A DNA stretch of 64,000 nt, from positions 248,001-312,000 of the forward strand of contig NZ_JADKZI010000001.1 in NCBI RefSeq assembly GCF_017811815.1. The letters are read 5' to 3'. Each line of letters begins with the position of its first letter. Positions within the stretch are counted from its first letter, which is position 1. This document shows positions 63,158-64,000 of the stretch, piece after piece. Both the position numbers and the translations under genes were made by a program. The DNA comes from Flavonifractor sp. AGMB03687 (GTDB taxonomy: Bacteria; Bacillota; Clostridia; Oscillospirales; Oscillospiraceae). The notes below the pieces were generated by a model. It saw only the letters and a program-made list of their open reading frames with translations. It had not been told where the DNA came from and ran no database searches.

Positions 63158-64000
63158 ATGACGGATCAACAGACGCCCGTGCTTGAGCGGCCTGTTCAGG
63201 ACAAGACCCCGCCCGCGGCGTCCGCGGGCCCCAAGGGCCCCAAGAAGAAGCAGCGGGGCCGGGGCAAAATGATCGCGGGCATCCTGATCGCTGCCGCCGT
63301 CATCATCGCGGTGGCCGTGGTGCTGTGGTATTTTGTCTTCCGGGAGACCGAGGACAAGGGCGAGATCATGACGGCCACGGTGGAGTACGGCTCCATCCAG
63401 TCCGTGGTGAAGGGCAACGGCATGACCAAGGCCCGTAATTCCGCCAGCGTTACCCCGGGCAACGGCACCATCCTGGAGCTCTATGTCAAGGAGGGCGACC
63501 AGGTGGAGGCGGGGCAGCAGCTCTACAAGATGGACGACACCTCCGCCCGTGAGGCGGTGCAGACCGCCCAGGAGAGCGTGGACAACGCCCAGAAGGACCT
63601 GCAGGCGGTGTATGAGAAGATCGGCGAGCTCACCATCAAGGCCCCCCACAGCGGCAACCTGCGGGAGGTGGCCGACCTGAAGGCGGGGGACACCGTCAGC
63701 GAGGGGGACACCATCGCCACCATCGTCAACGACACCAAGCTGCGGATGTCCCTCTATTACAGCTACGCCTATGAGAACAGCATCAAGGTGGGCCAGACCG
63801 CCCAGATCTCCATCCCCGCCATCATGGGCAGCCTTACCGGCAAGGTGGAGCAGGTCAACAAGGTCCGCTTCGTCTCTCCGGAGGGCGCCACCCACTTTGA
63901 GGTGGTCTTTGTGCTGGACAACCCGGGCACCCTCACCGAGGGGATGGAGGCCTCCGCCTCCCTGACCACGGCGGACGGCACCCCCATCTATCCCTATCAG
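63158..64000 (+). CDS. Membrane-fusion (HlyD/MacA-type) protein, N-terminal part
   Basis: The frame runs off the window after 281 codons. A basic N-terminus is followed by a single membrane anchor (KMIAGILIAAAVIIAVAVVLWYFVF). A lipoyl-type domain follows (VTPGNGTILELYVKEGDQVEAGQQLYKMDD), with a short coiled coil (SAREAVQTAQESVDNAQKDLQAVYEKIG), its return half (LTIKAPHSGNLREVADLKAGDTVSEGDTIATI) and a beta-barrel region. This is the YknX/MacA layout that partners an ABC exporter in Firmicutes. AAGGAGGAG precedes the ATG. The transporter genes should lie beyond base 64000. Confidence 0.88.
   Translation, partial: MTDQQTPVLERPVQDKTPPAASAGPKGPKKKQRGRGKMIAGILIAAAVIIAVAVVLWYFVFRETEDKGEIMTATVEYGSIQSVVKGNGMTKARNSASVTPGNGTILELYVKEGDQVEAGQQLYKMDDTSAREAVQTAQESVDNAQKDLQAVYEKIGELTIKAPHSGNLREVADLKAGDTVSEGDTIATIVNDTKLRMSLYYSYAYENSIKVGQTAQISIPAIMGSLTGKVEQVNKVRFVSPEGATHFEVVFVLDNPGTLTEGMEASASLTTADGTPIYPYQ

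Overview
The window looks like the chromosome of a strictly anaerobic gut Firmicute, most likely of the Oscillospiraceae (the Flavonifractor/Lawsonibacter neighbourhood). The grounds are strong GGAGG ribosome sites, Gram-positive sigma-A promoters, a Firmicutes-type LexA box, and an L-cysteine desulfidase, an NhaC antiporter and a cytoplasmic Mo-bisPGD reductase in one stretch. This placement comes from protein flavour, not from a marker gene. Much of the window is a mosaic of mobile DNA (about 1-19.4 kb and 28.7-50.9 kb), set around a GC-rich catabolic operon (19.8-28.7 kb) and followed by ordinary-looking chromosome (51-64 kb).

Layout: (1) 1-4.9 kb: end of an Sll1717-like ATPase plus a DUF3800 protein, then a coupled XRE regulator, DUF1016 nuclease and large serine recombinase operon with a very clear promoter and operator. 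(2) 4.9-18.4 kb: an integrative-element module with a GNAT protein, tyrosine integrase, excisionase and two large replication-like proteins. After it come an orphan 574-aa gene, an RNA-like structured region, a broken SRAP (yedK) gene divergent from a LexA-boxed Y-family polymerase, and a zinc-finger amidoligase with class II amidotransferase, a small helical protein and a DUF3846 protein. (3) 18.6-19.8 kb: a truncated hsdM and gene debris. (4) 19.8-28.7 kb: a MarR-led operon encoding an aminothiazoline-carboxylate hydrolase-family protein, a two-subunit fumarate-reductase-like enzyme, an Nramp-related transporter without the metal-binding motifs, an SDR, an M20 amidohydrolase, a nitroreductase and L-cysteine desulfidase. 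(5) 28.7-32.4 kb: a 772-aa membrane protein divergent from an XRE regulator, two small DNA-binding-type genes, integrase-arm-like repeats and a displaced tmRNA 3' end. (6) 32.4-46.7 kb: a reduced phage-like element with tape measure, gp10-like and terminase-small-like proteins, several sigma-like regulators, an iteron-like array, a repressor region and a serine recombinase, but no capsid, portal or large terminase. (7) 46.7-50.9 kb: leftovers of conjugative or mobile DNA, with a broken phosphoesterase, a broken DUF1016 gene, a low-molecular-weight phosphatase and a BRO protein. (8) 51-64 kb: two flavodoxin-like proteins, a Crp/Fnr-regulated NADH-flavoprotein/Mo-enzyme/ferredoxin/NhaC operon, a catalytically dead amylosucrase-like protein, a ParB-BMP fusion, a phosphoesterase and the start of an RND/ABC-type membrane-fusion protein.

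The strongest candidate for an undescribed system is the 19.8-28.7 kb operon. Its order suggests import and ring opening of a cysteine-derived heterocycle or N-substituted cysteine, release of free cysteine by the M20 enzyme, and desulfidation to pyruvate, ammonia and sulfide, with a flavin/Fe-S reductase as a possible electron sink. Secondary candidates are the amidoligase cassette, the stem-loop array at 13.4-13.6 kb, and the reduced phage-like element with its iteron-like array and attenuator-like leader.
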